In this document: piece after piece, positions 1-7,751 of the stretch | Numbering within the stretch: position 1 is the stretch's first letter | How the letters are laid out: each line of letters starts with the position of its first letter | From: Chlamydiota bacterium | Lineage (GTDB): Bacteria > Auribacterota > UBA3054 > B51-G9 | Length of the DNA: 18,711 bases | Direction: 5' to 3' | NCBI GenBank assembly: GCA_003648225.1 | Contig: QMOL01000020.1 | Span: 1-18,711, forward strand | Notes under the pieces: generated by a model | Told to the model about the DNA's origin: nothing | The model's input: only the letters and a program-made list of their open reading frames with translations | The model's database searches: none | Position numbers and translations under genes: made by a program

Positions 1-102
1 AAAAATATAAATATAATATTTATTCATGTTTTTTTAAGTAAATTAATTATTTAATATAGTCTATCAAAATAAGCCATTCTAGTCAACACAAAAAAACAGA
101 CC

Positions 103-131
103 TTGACTTTATATGGGCGTTTCTGTAAAAT
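103..131 (+). promoter_or_regulatory. sigma-70 type promoter of the tRNA-Val gene
   Basis: A -35 box TTGACT (103-108) and a -10 box TAAAAT (126-131) are separated by exactly 17 bp. Each matches consensus at five of six positions. The predicted start lies near 138, about 17 bp before the mature tRNA 5' end, which is a normal short tRNA leader. The upstream stretch 1-102 is very AT-rich and shows no gene. Confidence 0.65.
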
Positions 132-154
132 TTATTGCGTTAATTGATATAAAT

Positions 155-231
155 GGGCGACTAGCTCAGTTGGTTAGAGTGCCTGCTCGACACGCAGGAG
201 GTCACAGGTTCAAATCCCGTGTCGCCCACCA
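155..231 (+). tRNA. tRNA-Val (anticodon GAC), CCA encoded
   Basis: The 77-nt sequence folds as a standard cloverleaf. The acceptor GGGCGAC (155-161) pairs with GTCGCCC (221-227). The D stem is GCTC/GAGT, the anticodon stem CCTGC (182-186)/GCAGG (194-198), and the T loop TTCAAAT (209-215). The discriminator is A228 and the CCA end (229-231) is encoded. The anticodon loop TCGACAC (187-193) gives anticodon GAC (189-191), which reads valine codons GUC and GUU. A35, C36 and A73 agree with valine identity. Two features are unusual: the base before the anticodon is C (188) instead of the near-universal U33, and the T stem has an A206-C218 mismatch at pair 51-63. All else looks functional, so I call it a tRNA and flag the anomalies. 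Confidence 0.93.
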
Positions 232-240
232 TTATATTAA

Positions 241-264
241 AAAACCCGCTAATTCACGGGTTTT
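241..264 (+). terminator. intrinsic terminator after tRNA-Val, probably bidirectional
   Basis: AAAACCCG (241-248) and CGGGTTTT (257-264) form a perfect 8-bp stem with an 8-nt loop, followed by a T run to 266. The run of A on the left (239-244) becomes a U tract on the other strand, so the same hairpin can also end transcription of the minus-strand kinase operon, whose last stop codon is at 304. Confidence 0.8.
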
Positions 265-303
265 TTATTTTAGTTTCTGGTTTTTAGATTTTTTTATAAT
301 TCA

Positions 304-1560
304 TTACTTATTACTTATTATGGATTCCGGGTTCCAAACCATATCCCACTCTTTCACTCCATCAACGATTTTGCATGAATGAACAGCGAATTTATCGGCA
401 AGGTCAGGATGACTGCGCGGATATGCCGTTTCTATAGCATATTTTAACTTTTCAACCGAAGTCATACGAACAATTGCTCCCGCAGCACCTTTATCTCCTC
501 CGCCAAGCATTCTTTCGCCAAAAACGCCGGGTACTGTTCGTGCTATATCGCACATTGTTTCAAGTTCCGGTCCTGAAATTTTATATTTATCACGAAGACT
601 GAGGCCGTCCGTTCTGAAAATTTTCCCAACGGCAGCAATATCACCGGTTTTCCATGCAGCAATCATTTTGTAAAATCTTTGTTGCGCGTGAAAAATATAA
701 TCCAATCTATCGCATAAATCAGGGTTCGAAGTTTTAACCCGCGCAATTATTCTATCGTAAAGTTCTTGTGTTTTTACATCTGCAAGACAGGAAATTTCAA
801 ATTCATCTTTCAACAATTCCACCAGTTCATCGCATTCTTCTTTACGAATTTTATACGTTGATTTTTCAAGTCCCGGTCTCACGGTTCCGGTATCAAGGCT
901 TACGATTCTGAACTCTTCATCTGATTTTCCAAGGAGGATATATTTTATTGACCGGTCGGCGGGATTATAATGGGTTCCCATGCCTTTTTTCGCGAACAAA
1001 ATCATTGTTTGGTCAAGAATTCCACACGGTGACCCTATATAATCATTTTCAACCATCTGCGCAAGATCAACAATATGATTTTTATCGTCCATTTCTATTT
1101 TGTTAATTTCAAGAATCGTAAGAATTAAATTTAACGAAAGAGAAGCCGATCGGGACATTCCCCCGCCGGGTATGTTCCCAAAAAGCACAGCATCAATTCC
1201 TGTTGAAACATTAAAACCTTCACGGTGTAAAATATAGTCAACACCGAGAGGAAATCTCGCCCAGGAATCATGGACAGATTTTGGCTCCGGCGCTTTTCCT
1301 GTTTCAAATTCGACTACTCCGTCTTCGGGAAAATTCACGCTGAAAAATCTGCTTTTATTCGTGCCGTTTGGTTTATATGCCATCCAGATGAACCTGTCGG
1401 TTCCAACACCGAAAAGTTCTGTTCCGTTATAATCACCGTGCTCAACGCCAAGGCAGAATCTTGAAGAAGTTCTTCTAATCTTCCCTGTTTTAACATCTAA
1501 GCCGTTTTTTTCAGCGGCACTAATTATTTTTTCTATTGCGAATTTGTCTTGTTCTGTCAT
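304..1560 (-). CDS. galactokinase-like GHMP-family sugar kinase
   Basis: A 418-residue cytoplasmic protein with the three hallmark GHMP motifs in order. The sugar-contact motif is VEHGDYN (39-45), a variant of galactokinase GEHTDYN that keeps Glu40, His41, Asp43, Tyr44 and Asn45. The ATP-binding loop is PGGGMSRSASLS (131-142). The C-terminal glycine motif is GERMLGGGDKGAAG (348-361). CGILDQ (179-184) places the catalytic base Asp183 as in galactokinases. The expected reaction is ATP-dependent phosphorylation of galactose or a related sugar at C1. Length fits GalK, but the T-to-G change in motif 1 and the unusual motif 3 leave the substrate open, so no gene symbol is given. It is the last gene of a three-gene minus-strand operon, 35 bp after the exported protein gene. 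No clear Shine-Dalgarno precedes the start. Confidence 0.82.
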   Translation of the reverse strand: MTEQDKFAIEKIISAAEKNGLDVKTGKIRRTSSRFCLGVEHGDYNGTELFGVGTDRFIWMAYKPNGTNKSRFFSVNFPEDGVVEFETGKAPEPKSVHDSWARFPLGVDYILHREGFNVSTGIDAVLFGNIPGGGMSRSASLSLNLILTILEINKIEMDDKNHIVDLAQMVENDYIGSPCGILDQTMILFAKKGMGTHYNPADRSIKYILLGKSDEEFRIVSLDTGTVRPGLEKSTYKIRKEECDELVELLKDEFEISCLADVKTQELYDRIIARVKTSNPDLCDRLDYIFHAQQRFYKMIAAWKTGDIAAVGKIFRTDGLSLRDKYKISGPELETMCDIARTVPGVFGERMLGGGDKGAAGAIVRMTSVEKLKYAIETAYPRSHPDLADKFAVHSCKIVDGVKEWDMVWNPESIISNK

Positions 1561-1595
1561 TTTCTATCAGTTGGTTGGTTTAAAATTAATCTCTT

Positions 1596-2102
1596 TTATT
1601 CGATCGCAGTAAACTCTTTGGCTATTTCAAATAATTCTTTAAGCGCCTTTTGTAATTGCGGATTTTTTGTAATCGTATAGTTGTTTAGTTTATACTCTTT
1701 TGAATCAACATATATCATCAGATTTGCCGGATATCTTATTGCTGCCAGATCTTTTTTACCGGGATTTTTGAGAGGTTTAACAGATGTTATTTTATATTTT
1801 TTAATCCAGTCTTTTAAACGTTGAATTTGTTTTTTATCAAAAATTCTTGTTTTCCTTTGTATTTCAACAAAACTTCTTAAATCTCCGAATCTGGGTTCAA
1901 AACCACCCTTTTTCTTTTTTTTAGGAAAAGTTTGTACAAAGGTGAAAACGTGATTCTTAAATGTAACTCGTTTCATCCCGCCGCTTAACATACAAGCTAT
2001 TTCGATATAATCAGGTCCGGCGACTTTACGCGCCTTGTTTTCAGATGAAGCAGCATTGTATGCGCATAGCAGGCATAAAGTAATAATAATTATTTTTTTC
2101 AT
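1596..2102 (-). CDS. small exported protein of unknown function
   Basis: I do not recognise the family. The 168-residue product begins with a typical Sec signal: MKK, a hydrophobic stretch (about 4-18) and a small-residue cleavage region near AYNAAS (14-19). A cysteine at the end of the hydrophobic core lacks a proper lipobox because Leu precedes it, so periplasmic export is more likely than lipidation. The mature part is rich in lysine, with a KKKKK run near residues 61-65, and ends in a predicted amphipathic helical segment. The start lies only 3 nt after the stop of the upstream MIF-like gene, so translation is probably coupled. A role linked to the adjacent tautomerase or kinase is conjecture. 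Confidence 0.8.
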   Translation of the reverse strand: MKKIIIITLCLLCAYNAASSENKARKVAGPDYIEIACMLSGGMKRVTFKNHVFTFVQTFPKKKKKGGFEPRFGDLRSFVEIQRKTRIFDKKQIQRLKDWIKKYKITSVKPLKNPGKKDLAAIRYPANLMIYVDSKEYKLNNYTITKNPQLQKALKELFEIAKEFTAIE

Positions 2103-2105
2103 TTT

Positions 2106-2453
2106 CTAACCGAAAGTTGAACCGTTACATCCCCAGTTTGACGCGGGAATATCTGTAAAATTAATATAAACTCTTTGCGGAGAGATTGACAATCTGCTTT
2201 CCAGCAATGCACAAAGCTTTTCCGAAATTTTAGCATTAGTTTCACGGTTAATTCCTCCAATTCCGCGTACATCGGCAAAAGCAGCCATACTTGGATGTCC
2301 GCCCATCATAAAATCTGCAGTTTCAATAATTGCCATAACATACTGTTCCGGCTTGCCTGTTGATTCAGCCACAATTTTAGAGAGTTCAGACAGCAGAGCT
2401 TCGCGTTTATTTTCCGGAATTTCAACTGATGTTTTTAAGGAAATCAGCGGCAT
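2106..2453 (-). CDS. MIF-family tautomerase (phenylpyruvate tautomerase type)
   Basis: A 115-residue protein that matches the macrophage migration inhibitory factor family over its full length. It begins Met-Pro, giving the catalytic N-terminal proline after Met removal. The active-site lysine is in TGKPEQYV (Lys34), followed by GIGG (64-67, the Ile64 region of MIF), SPQRVYINF (91-99) and the typical C-terminal NWGCNGSTF (106-114). The Cys-x-x-Cys motif of mammalian MIF is absent, so a thiol-oxidoreductase activity is not supported. Keto-enol tautomerisation of phenylpyruvate-like compounds is the expected reaction; the physiological substrate is unknown. The start is fixed by a strong AGGAGG (2461-2466) 7 nt upstream. 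It is the first gene of the operon with the exported protein and the galactokinase-like gene. Confidence 0.9.
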   Translation of the reverse strand: MPLISLKTSVEIPENKREALLSELSKIVAESTGKPEQYVMAIIETADFMMGGHPSMAAFADVRGIGGINRETNAKISEKLCALLESRLSISPQRVYINFTDIPASNWGCNGSTFG

Positions 2454-2492
2454 AATAAATCCTCCTTTTTTGAAGTTAAAATTTCTTGTTAA

Positions 2493-2521
2493 ATATTATC
2501 AATTTTGATATTATATGTCAA
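2493..2521 (-). promoter_or_regulatory. promoter of the MIF-kinase operon
   Basis: On the minus strand a perfect TTGACA (2521-2516) is followed after 17 bp by TAATAT (2498-2493); GATAAT (2500-2495) is an alternative at 15 bp. It lies 40 bp ahead of the MIF-like start codon and its strong ribosome-binding site. Confidence 0.5.
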
Positions 2522-2609
2522 TTGCTATACACAGGAGATACCCGATTTTTATTTACATCGCGTGGATGTCATCGTCTGTGAACTTATAAACATTAATTTT
2601 ACACAATTA

Positions 2610-2703
2610 AGTGTTTTCCATGTTCGCGTAGCGGGGGCTTATAGTGCAATAATAAATCAACCCTGAAGGGATTATACAATAATTTACCGCTGCTCAAGCG
2701 GTA
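2610..2703. repeat. REP-like palindromic segments in an intergenic region
   Basis: The 276-bp gap between the MIF operon and the glycosyltransferase contains two compact palindromes. CCCT GA AGGG lies at 2661-2670. TACCGCT (2685-2691) with AGCGGTA (2697-2703) forms a perfect 7-bp stem with a 5-nt loop. They sit in a more GC-rich patch than the surrounding AT-rich DNA and resemble dispersed extragenic palindromes of bacterial genomes. The second stem lies just past the glycosyltransferase stop but lacks a U tract on that strand, so it is a poor terminator. No credible gene is present; 2530-2580 holds only weak inverted repeats. Confidence 0.4.
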
Positions 2704-2729
2704 TTCGCAGGTCAAAAGTTCGTATGATT

Positions 2730-3437
2730 TTATTTTTTGTACCAGTAAGAACACATCCGACGGAAAAATATTGAGAATGGGAAAAACAGAATTGCCAGCA
2801 TTGAACGCCATAATTTAAATTTATTATCAAGTTTTCTGCCTGAAGTGACAATAGAAATATCATTAATGATTTTAAACTCTAAATTTTGTTTTTTACCCCA
2901 TTTCCTTAAATTCTTTGAAAACCAGATTTCTTCCGAAGCGTAAATTTTCTCATTAAAACCTCCGGTTCCCTCAAATCCTTTGCGGCTGCAGTAAATAAAA
3001 CAGCCTGCCGCAAGGGATTTTTTCTCTGAAATCCAATTCCAAAAATTTAAAAGCTTTTGGCTGGTAAATGATAACTCCTTATCCATTTTTATTTTGCAGC
3101 CTCCGCCGCAACATTTTCCGCTTGATAAGTTTTTCAAAGCAATAGATAATAATTCCGGAGAAAGAATCGTGTCCGCATCAAGAAAAATAAGATATTCTCC
3201 TTTAGCGACTTGTGCACCTGAATTCCTCGCTTTTGCTATTTGATTATATTCTTCAAAAATAACTTTAACGCCGAAGTTCCGTGCTATTTCGGCTGTCCTA
3301 TCGGTTGAATTGTTATCAACAACGATTATTTCACCTGCAGATTCAACTTTTTTAATAGCTTCTTTCGCTGAAATTAAAGTCTGTGAAAGAAAATGTTCCT
3401 CATTATAAGCAGGGATAATTATAGAAAATATAATCAT
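2730..3437 (-). CDS. family 2 glycosyltransferase
   Basis: A 235-residue GT-A fold transferase. The N-terminal strand FSIIIPAYNEE (4-14), the nucleotide-binding VDNNSTDRT (40-48) and the metal-binding DAD (87-89) in LIFLDADT are diagnostic of GT2. An acidic pair EE (169-170) occupies the position where the catalytic base is usually found. A hydrophobic stretch near the C-terminus (213-225) flanked by basic residues suggests membrane association. GT2 enzymes transfer a sugar from a nucleotide or polyprenyl donor to a lipid, protein or polysaccharide; donor and acceptor cannot be inferred here. The gene stands alone on the minus strand, divergent from argH. The start at MIIFSIIIPAYNE is where GT2 proteins normally begin, although the ribosome-binding site is weak. 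Confidence 0.88.
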   Translation of the reverse strand: MIIFSIIIPAYNEEHFLSQTLISAKEAIKKVESAGEIIVVDNNSTDRTAEIARNFGVKVIFEEYNQIAKARNSGAQVAKGEYLIFLDADTILSPELLSIALKNLSSGKCCGGGCKIKMDKELSFTSQKLLNFWNWISEKKSLAAGCFIYCSRKGFEGTGGFNEKIYASEEIWFSKNLRKWGKKQNLEFKIINDISIVTSGRKLDNKFKLWRSMLAILFFPFSIFFRRMCSYWYKK

Positions 3438-3562
3438 TTTTTCTACGGGCGTTTATGGCCTCGAAACGAGTTTTTAAATATTAATGTTTAAATTTTGGTT
3501 TAAATCATTTAATAATTATAGTAACATTTCAATAAAATTGCCATTTATATATAATTCATCCA

Positions 3563-3591
3563 TTGAAAAAACCCGCCTTTTTTGTTAAAAT
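3563..3591 (+). promoter_or_regulatory. promoter of argH
   Basis: TTGAAA (3563-3568) and TAAAAT (3586-3591) are separated by 17 bp, giving a predicted start near 3598 and a 5' leader of about 33 nt before the GTG. The spacer contains an A6-CCCGCC-T6 inverted arrangement (3566-3583). Confidence 0.55.
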
Positions 3592-3630
3592 ACAATTACT
3601 GTATATAATAATTAAACAAATAAAATTATC

Positions 3631-5022
3631 GTGCCTAAAAAAACTAAAAAACCCTGGACCGGCAGATTCTCTAAACAAACAAACCCGCTCGTCGAAAAAT
3701 TTACCGAATCGCTCTCCTTCGATTGCCGAATCGCTCTTTATGATATAGCGGGTTCGTGCGTTCACGCGGAAATGCTGGCAAAAATCGGTCTTTTGAAGGA
3801 AACGGAAGCAAAAAAAATTATTAAAGCGCTTCACGGTATCGCTGATGATATTTCCGCTGATAAAGCTGAATTTCATACCGAACTCGAAGATATTCACATG
3901 AATATCGAAACAGAACTCGGAAATAGAATCGGGAAACTCGCAGGGAAATTACATACGGGAAGAAGCAGGAATGATCAGGTTGCGCTTGATGAAAGACTAT
4001 ATTTGCGGGATGTTATTAAAGTTTTACAAAACTGCTTATCGGATTTGCAAAAATCTCTGGTTTTTCTAGCATCAGAAAATAGTCAGCTCGTGATTCCGGG
4101 CTTTACTCACCTGCAATTCGCGATGCCGGTGCTTGCCGCGCATCATTTGCTCGCTTATGTGGAAATGTTTGAACGCGATATCGAAAGACTTCAGAATCAG
4201 TACAAACGCGTAAATGTTCTGCCGCTCGGCTCTGCCGCGCTTGCGGGATCAGGGTTCCCGCTTGACCGTAAGTTTGTGGCGGAAACGCTGGGATTTGACA
4301 AAATTTCGCGGAATAGTATGGACGCGGTTGCGGATAGAGATTTTTTTATTGAATTTTTGTCTGCCGCGGCAATAATCGGAATGCACATCTCAAGACTTTC
4401 AGAAGATTTGATTTTATGGGCTTCGCAGCCGTTCGGATTTATTGATATTGATGACGCATACTGCACAGGAAGTTCGCTAATGCCGAACAAAAAAAATCCG
4501 GATGTGCTTGAACTCGCGCGCGGGAAATGCGCCCGCCTTTACGGTAATCTTACGACTATGCTTACTTTAACTAAAGGGTTACCGATGACTTATAACCGTG
4601 ATCTTCAGGAAGACAAAGAGCCGGTATTTGACAGCGCGGACACCCTGATCAACACGCTTACGGTAATAGCAAAACTGATTCCAACTATAACTTTCCGTGA
4701 TGATAAAATCACACTCGCGCTCGCTGATGATTTTCTTCTCGCCACCGATTGGGCGGATTATCTTGTAAAGAAAGGAATGCCTTTCCGTGAAGCCCACGAA
4801 ATTATAGGAAAAATTGTTGGTTTGGCTGTAAGAAAAAATTGCGGGATGACAGAAATCCCGCTTAAAGAATTGAAAAAATTATCTCCTTTGTTCGATGAAG
4901 ATGTTCTTAAAATATCAACTCCGGAAGCTTCTGTTGAAGCAAAGAAAAGCTTAGGCAGCACAAATCCGGCATTTGTAAAACGTGAAATCAACCGCTGGAA
5001 ACGCGTACTTGATAAACGATAA
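3631..5022 (+). CDS. argH: argininosuccinate lyase
   Basis: Catalyses the last step of arginine biosynthesis, splitting argininosuccinate to arginine and fumarate, as a cytoplasmic homotetramer. The 463 residues match the usual length. Visible motifs are WTGRF (9-13), HTGRSRND (108-115), FTHLQ with the catalytic-base His160, and the fumarate-lyase signature GSSLMPNKKNP (280-290), whose flexible loop carries the catalytic serine. The gene begins with GTG: the translation PKKTKKPWTGRF aligns with the normal N-terminus and there is no better in-frame start. No Shine-Dalgarno is visible. No other arginine genes are nearby. clpC follows on the same strand after 110 bp. Confidence 0.97.
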   Translation: MPKKTKKPWTGRFSKQTNPLVEKFTESLSFDCRIALYDIAGSCVHAEMLAKIGLLKETEAKKIIKALHGIADDISADKAEFHTELEDIHMNIETELGNRIGKLAGKLHTGRSRNDQVALDERLYLRDVIKVLQNCLSDLQKSLVFLASENSQLVIPGFTHLQFAMPVLAAHHLLAYVEMFERDIERLQNQYKRVNVLPLGSAALAGSGFPLDRKFVAETLGFDKISRNSMDAVADRDFFIEFLSAAAIIGMHISRLSEDLILWASQPFGFIDIDDAYCTGSSLMPNKKNPDVLELARGKCARLYGNLTTMLTLTKGLPMTYNRDLQEDKEPVFDSADTLINTLTVIAKLIPTITFRDDKITLALADDFLLATDWADYLVKKGMPFREAHEIIGKIVGLAVRKNCGMTEIPLKELKKLSPLFDEDVLKISTPEASVEAKKSLGSTNPAFVKREINRWKRVLDKR

Positions 5023-5091
5023 ATTAAATCCTGAAGAAGAAGTTTTTAATAAAATAAATACTTAAAATTTTATAGAAAAAATTATTAAATG

Positions 5092-5109
5092 AGTTTAATC
5101 AATTAAACT
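5092..5109. promoter_or_regulatory. perfect palindrome upstream of clpC, candidate operator
   Basis: AGTTTAAT CA ATTAAACT is an 8+2+8 perfect inverted repeat, 23 bp before the clpC start. It is AT-rich and within the likely promoter or leader region, where a dimeric regulator could bind. It differs from the CtsR direct-repeat heptads and the HrcA CIRCE element that control clp and chaperone genes in Firmicutes. AT-rich palindromes arise easily by chance, so confidence is limited. Confidence 0.35.
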
Positions 5110-5132
5110 TATAACCAAAAAAATATATATTT

Positions 5133-7643
5133 ATGCAAAGTAATTTTACTCCAAGAGCCGGACAGGTAATTATTAACGCAAAAAAAGAAGCGGGTAGATA
5201 TAATCACCATTACGTTGGCACGGAACATATCCTTCTCGGACTTATCGACCTTAATGAAGGTATCGCGCTAAATGTTCTTCACAGACTCGGTGCCGACCCG
5301 AACGCAATTCGCGGTGAAGTGGAAAGTCAGGTCGGTTTCGGTCCCGATACAAAAATTGTTGGTGAAGCCCCGTTTACTCCAAAAGCTAACGCGGTAGTCA
5401 AATTTGCAATTCATGAAGCTCAGGAAATGAACCATTCTTATGTCGGCACAGAACACATTCTGCTTGGAATTCTGCGTGAAGGTGAAGGGGTTGCTTCACG
5501 AGTATTAGACTCACTCGGAGTATCTTATGACGAAGCGAAAAAGCTGGTAATAGATGAATTGAACGCGTTAAATGTTCCGGAAAGCCATATTAGTGAAAGT
5601 TCAAGCGGAAATATCGCTCACGGGCAGAAAAAATCTTCCCCGAAAAGCAGAAAATCATCTACTCCAACACTTGATGCCTTTAGTCAGGATTTGACTAAAG
5701 CCGCAAAGAACGGGAAACTTGACCCGATTATCGGACGGGAAAAGGAAATTGAAAGAATTGTTCAAATTCTCTGCAGAAGACAAAAAAATAATCCCGTGCT
5801 GATCGGTGAAGCAGGGGTTGGTAAAACAGCGATTGTTGAAGGATTAGCCCAGCAAATCGTAAATGGCGAAGCACCGAATGTGCTGCTTAATAAACGTGTT
5901 GTTGTTCTTGATATGGCTTTACTTGTTGCCGGAACTGTTTATCGCGGCCAATTTGAAGAGCGAATCAAAAACGTCATGAAAGAAGTAAAAAAAGACGGCA
6001 AAATTATTCTGTTTATTGACGAAATGCACACCATCGTCGGCGCGGGCGCCGCGCAGGGGTCGAATGATGCTTCAAATATCATTAAACCATCTCTTTCGCG
6101 CGGTGAACTTCAATGTATCGGCGCGACGACGATGGATGAATACAGAAAGTATATTGAAAAAGATTCCGCGCTTGAAAGAAGATTTCAAATGGTGCTTGTT
6201 GAGCCGCCGACGATTGATGAGACAACAGAAATTCTAAAAGGTCTGCGCAAAAAATATGAAGAATTTCATCATGTAAAATATACAAACGGCGCACTTGAAG
6301 CAGCAGCGAAAATGAGTGACAGATATATCTCAGGACGGTTTCTCCCGGATAAAGCTATTGACCTTATTGATGAAGCGGGAGCGCGGGTTCATCTTAAAAA
6401 GAAAATAAAATCTCCTGAAGAAAAATCTCTTGAAAACAAAATTAAAAAAATCGTTGAACAGAAAAAAAACGCGGTTGAAGAACAACGCTACGAGGACGCG
6501 GCAAACTTAAGAAATAAAGAGCGGGAAATAAAAAATAAACTTGAAGGAATTGTAAATAAACAAAGTAACGAAAATTGGGATACAATTGATGTTGATGAAA
6601 TAGCAACTGTTCTCGCGAAATGGGTAGGCATTCCTGTCACCCGACTTGAGGAAGGAGAATCTCATAAACTTCTTAGAATGGAAGATGAACTTCACAAGAG
6701 GGTTGTGGGACAAAACGAAGCAATTTCTGCTATTTCTCGTTCTCTCAGACGCTCACGCGCGAATTTAAAAGACCCCCGACGCCCTATCGGCTCTTTCGTC
6801 TTTCTCGGACCGACAGGTGTTGGGAAAACTCTCCTCGCAAAAGCTCTCGCGGAATTTATGTTCGATGATACTGATGCTTTAATTACTGTCGATATGAGCG
6901 AATATATGGAAAAATTCTCGGTATCAAAATTCGTCGGGTCTCCTCCGGGGTATGTTGGTTATGATGAAGGCGGACAACTTACAGAAAAAATCAGAAGACG
7001 ACCTTATTCCGTCGTGCTGTTCGATGAAATAGAAAAAGCGCATCCCGATGTTCTCCATATTCTGCTTCAGGTTCTTGAAGAAGGAAAATTAACTGATGGA
7101 CTTGGCAGAGTTATCGATTTCAGAAATACCGTTATAATAATGACATCAAATATTGGAGCGGAACTTCTCAGAAAACAATCATCTCTCGGTTTCGCGGCAA
7201 AAGATGAAGATAAATCTTACGACGGAATGAAAGGGAAACTCATTGACGCGATGAAAAAAACTTTTAAACCCGAATTCTTAAACCGTTTGGATGATATTGT
7301 AGTTTTCAGAAATCTTCAGAAACAAGAACTATTGAAAATTATTGACTTCGAAATGGATAAAGTCTTCGCAAGATTAGATGAACGGGGAATTAAAGTTACT
7401 CTCTCTAAAAAAGCTAAAGAATTACTGCTCGAAAAAGGTTATGATCCGCATTATGGTGCCAGACCTATCCGCCGCGCGATAGAGCAGAACATTGAAGACC
7501 CTATGTCGGAAGAAATTTTACGCGGGAAAATCCCCGAAGGATCAAAAGTATTGCTTGGCTGCGCTAAAGGAAAAATAACTTTTAAAGTTACAAAACCGGA
7601 ACAGAAAACAAACAGGAAAAACAAAGAACTCGCGAAAGTATAA
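5133..7643 (+). CDS. clpC: ATP-dependent Clp protease ATP-binding subunit ClpC
   Basis: An 836-residue Hsp100 unfoldase with complete ClpC architecture. A double Clp-N repeat occupies 1-145, with GTEHILLG at both 29-36 and 105-112. AAA+ domain 1 has Walker A GEAGVGKT (225-232), Walker B IILFIDE (291-297) and the arginine-finger region ERR (348-350). The UVR-type helical insert (about 445-475, including EEQRYEDAANLR) distinguishes ClpC from ClpB and ClpA. AAA+ domain 2 has Walker A GPTGVGKT (559-566), Walker B VVLFDE (627-632) and sensor-2 GARPIRR (775-781). The tripeptide LGF (685-687) in domain 2 is the ClpP-docking loop, so it should feed substrates to ClpP, which is not encoded here. The spacer before the gene has no Shine-Dalgarno but the N-terminus aligns fully. 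No mcsA, mcsB or ctsR neighbours are present, unlike the Firmicutes operon. Confidence 0.97.
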   Translation: MQSNFTPRAGQVIINAKKEAGRYNHHYVGTEHILLGLIDLNEGIALNVLHRLGADPNAIRGEVESQVGFGPDTKIVGEAPFTPKANAVVKFAIHEAQEMNHSYVGTEHILLGILREGEGVASRVLDSLGVSYDEAKKLVIDELNALNVPESHISESSSGNIAHGQKKSSPKSRKSSTPTLDAFSQDLTKAAKNGKLDPIIGREKEIERIVQILCRRQKNNPVLIGEAGVGKTAIVEGLAQQIVNGEAPNVLLNKRVVVLDMALLVAGTVYRGQFEERIKNVMKEVKKDGKIILFIDEMHTIVGAGAAQGSNDASNIIKPSLSRGELQCIGATTMDEYRKYIEKDSALERRFQMVLVEPPTIDETTEILKGLRKKYEEFHHVKYTNGALEAAAKMSDRYISGRFLPDKAIDLIDEAGARVHLKKKIKSPEEKSLENKIKKIVEQKKNAVEEQRYEDAANLRNKEREIKNKLEGIVNKQSNENWDTIDVDEIATVLAKWVGIPVTRLEEGESHKLLRMEDELHKRVVGQNEAISAISRSLRRSRANLKDPRRPIGSFVFLGPTGVGKTLLAKALAEFMFDDTDALITVDMSEYMEKFSVSKFVGSPPGYVGYDEGGQLTEKIRRRPYSVVLFDEIEKAHPDVLHILLQVLEEGKLTDGLGRVIDFRNTVIIMTSNIGAELLRKQSSLGFAAKDEDKSYDGMKGKLIDAMKKTFKPEFLNRLDDIVVFRNLQKQELLKIIDFEMDKVFARLDERGIKVTLSKKAKELLLEKGYDPHYGARPIRRAIEQNIEDPMSEEILRGKIPEGSKVLLGCAKGKITFKVTKPEQKTNRKNKELAKV

Positions 7644-7661
7644 TTCTGTCGCTCTCGGCGT

Positions 7662-7751
7662 TTTTTTGTAGCCGCTGCCGCTGGCTGCGGTTTTTGTCCA
7701 ACCTCATTTTTTGTAGCCGCTGCCGCTGGCTGCGGTTTTTGTCCGACCTCA
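7662..7751. repeat. two tandem copies of a 45-bp intergenic unit
   Basis: Copy 1 (7662-7706) and copy 2 (7707-7751) are directly adjacent and differ at one position (A7700 versus G7745). Each copy carries TGTAGCCGC, a GC-rich core CTGCCGCTGGCTGCGG, a T5 run and GTCC[AG]ACCTCA. The GC-rich core is partly self-complementary. Translated on the minus strand it gives a repeated QKPQPAAAATK peptide inside an open frame, which I regard as spurious. The unit lies just after the clpC stop. Confidence 0.9.

Noticed and set aside
155..231. tRNA gene as attachment site of an integrated element
   Set aside because: No integrase is present and no second copy of the tRNA 3' end was noticed in the window.
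113..382. Open reading frame of 89 codons on the plus strand
   Set aside because: It runs straight through the tRNA-Val gene and its terminator, and overlaps the end of the kinase gene. Its translation has no protein-like features beyond the tRNA sequence.
2599..2811. Minus-strand 70-codon frame between the MIF operon and the glycosyltransferase
   Set aside because: It overlaps the 3' end of the glycosyltransferase gene in another frame and otherwise translates the REP-like palindromes.
3556..3897. Minus-strand 113-codon frame opposite the start of argH
   Set aside because: It lies antisense to the clearly coding argH 5' end and its promoter, and shows no recognisable motif.
7649..7667. Intrinsic terminator of clpC (CGCT CTC GGCG followed by T7)
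   Set aside because: The possible stem is only four pairs with a wobble, too weak to call, although the T run belongs to the first repeat copy and could contribute.
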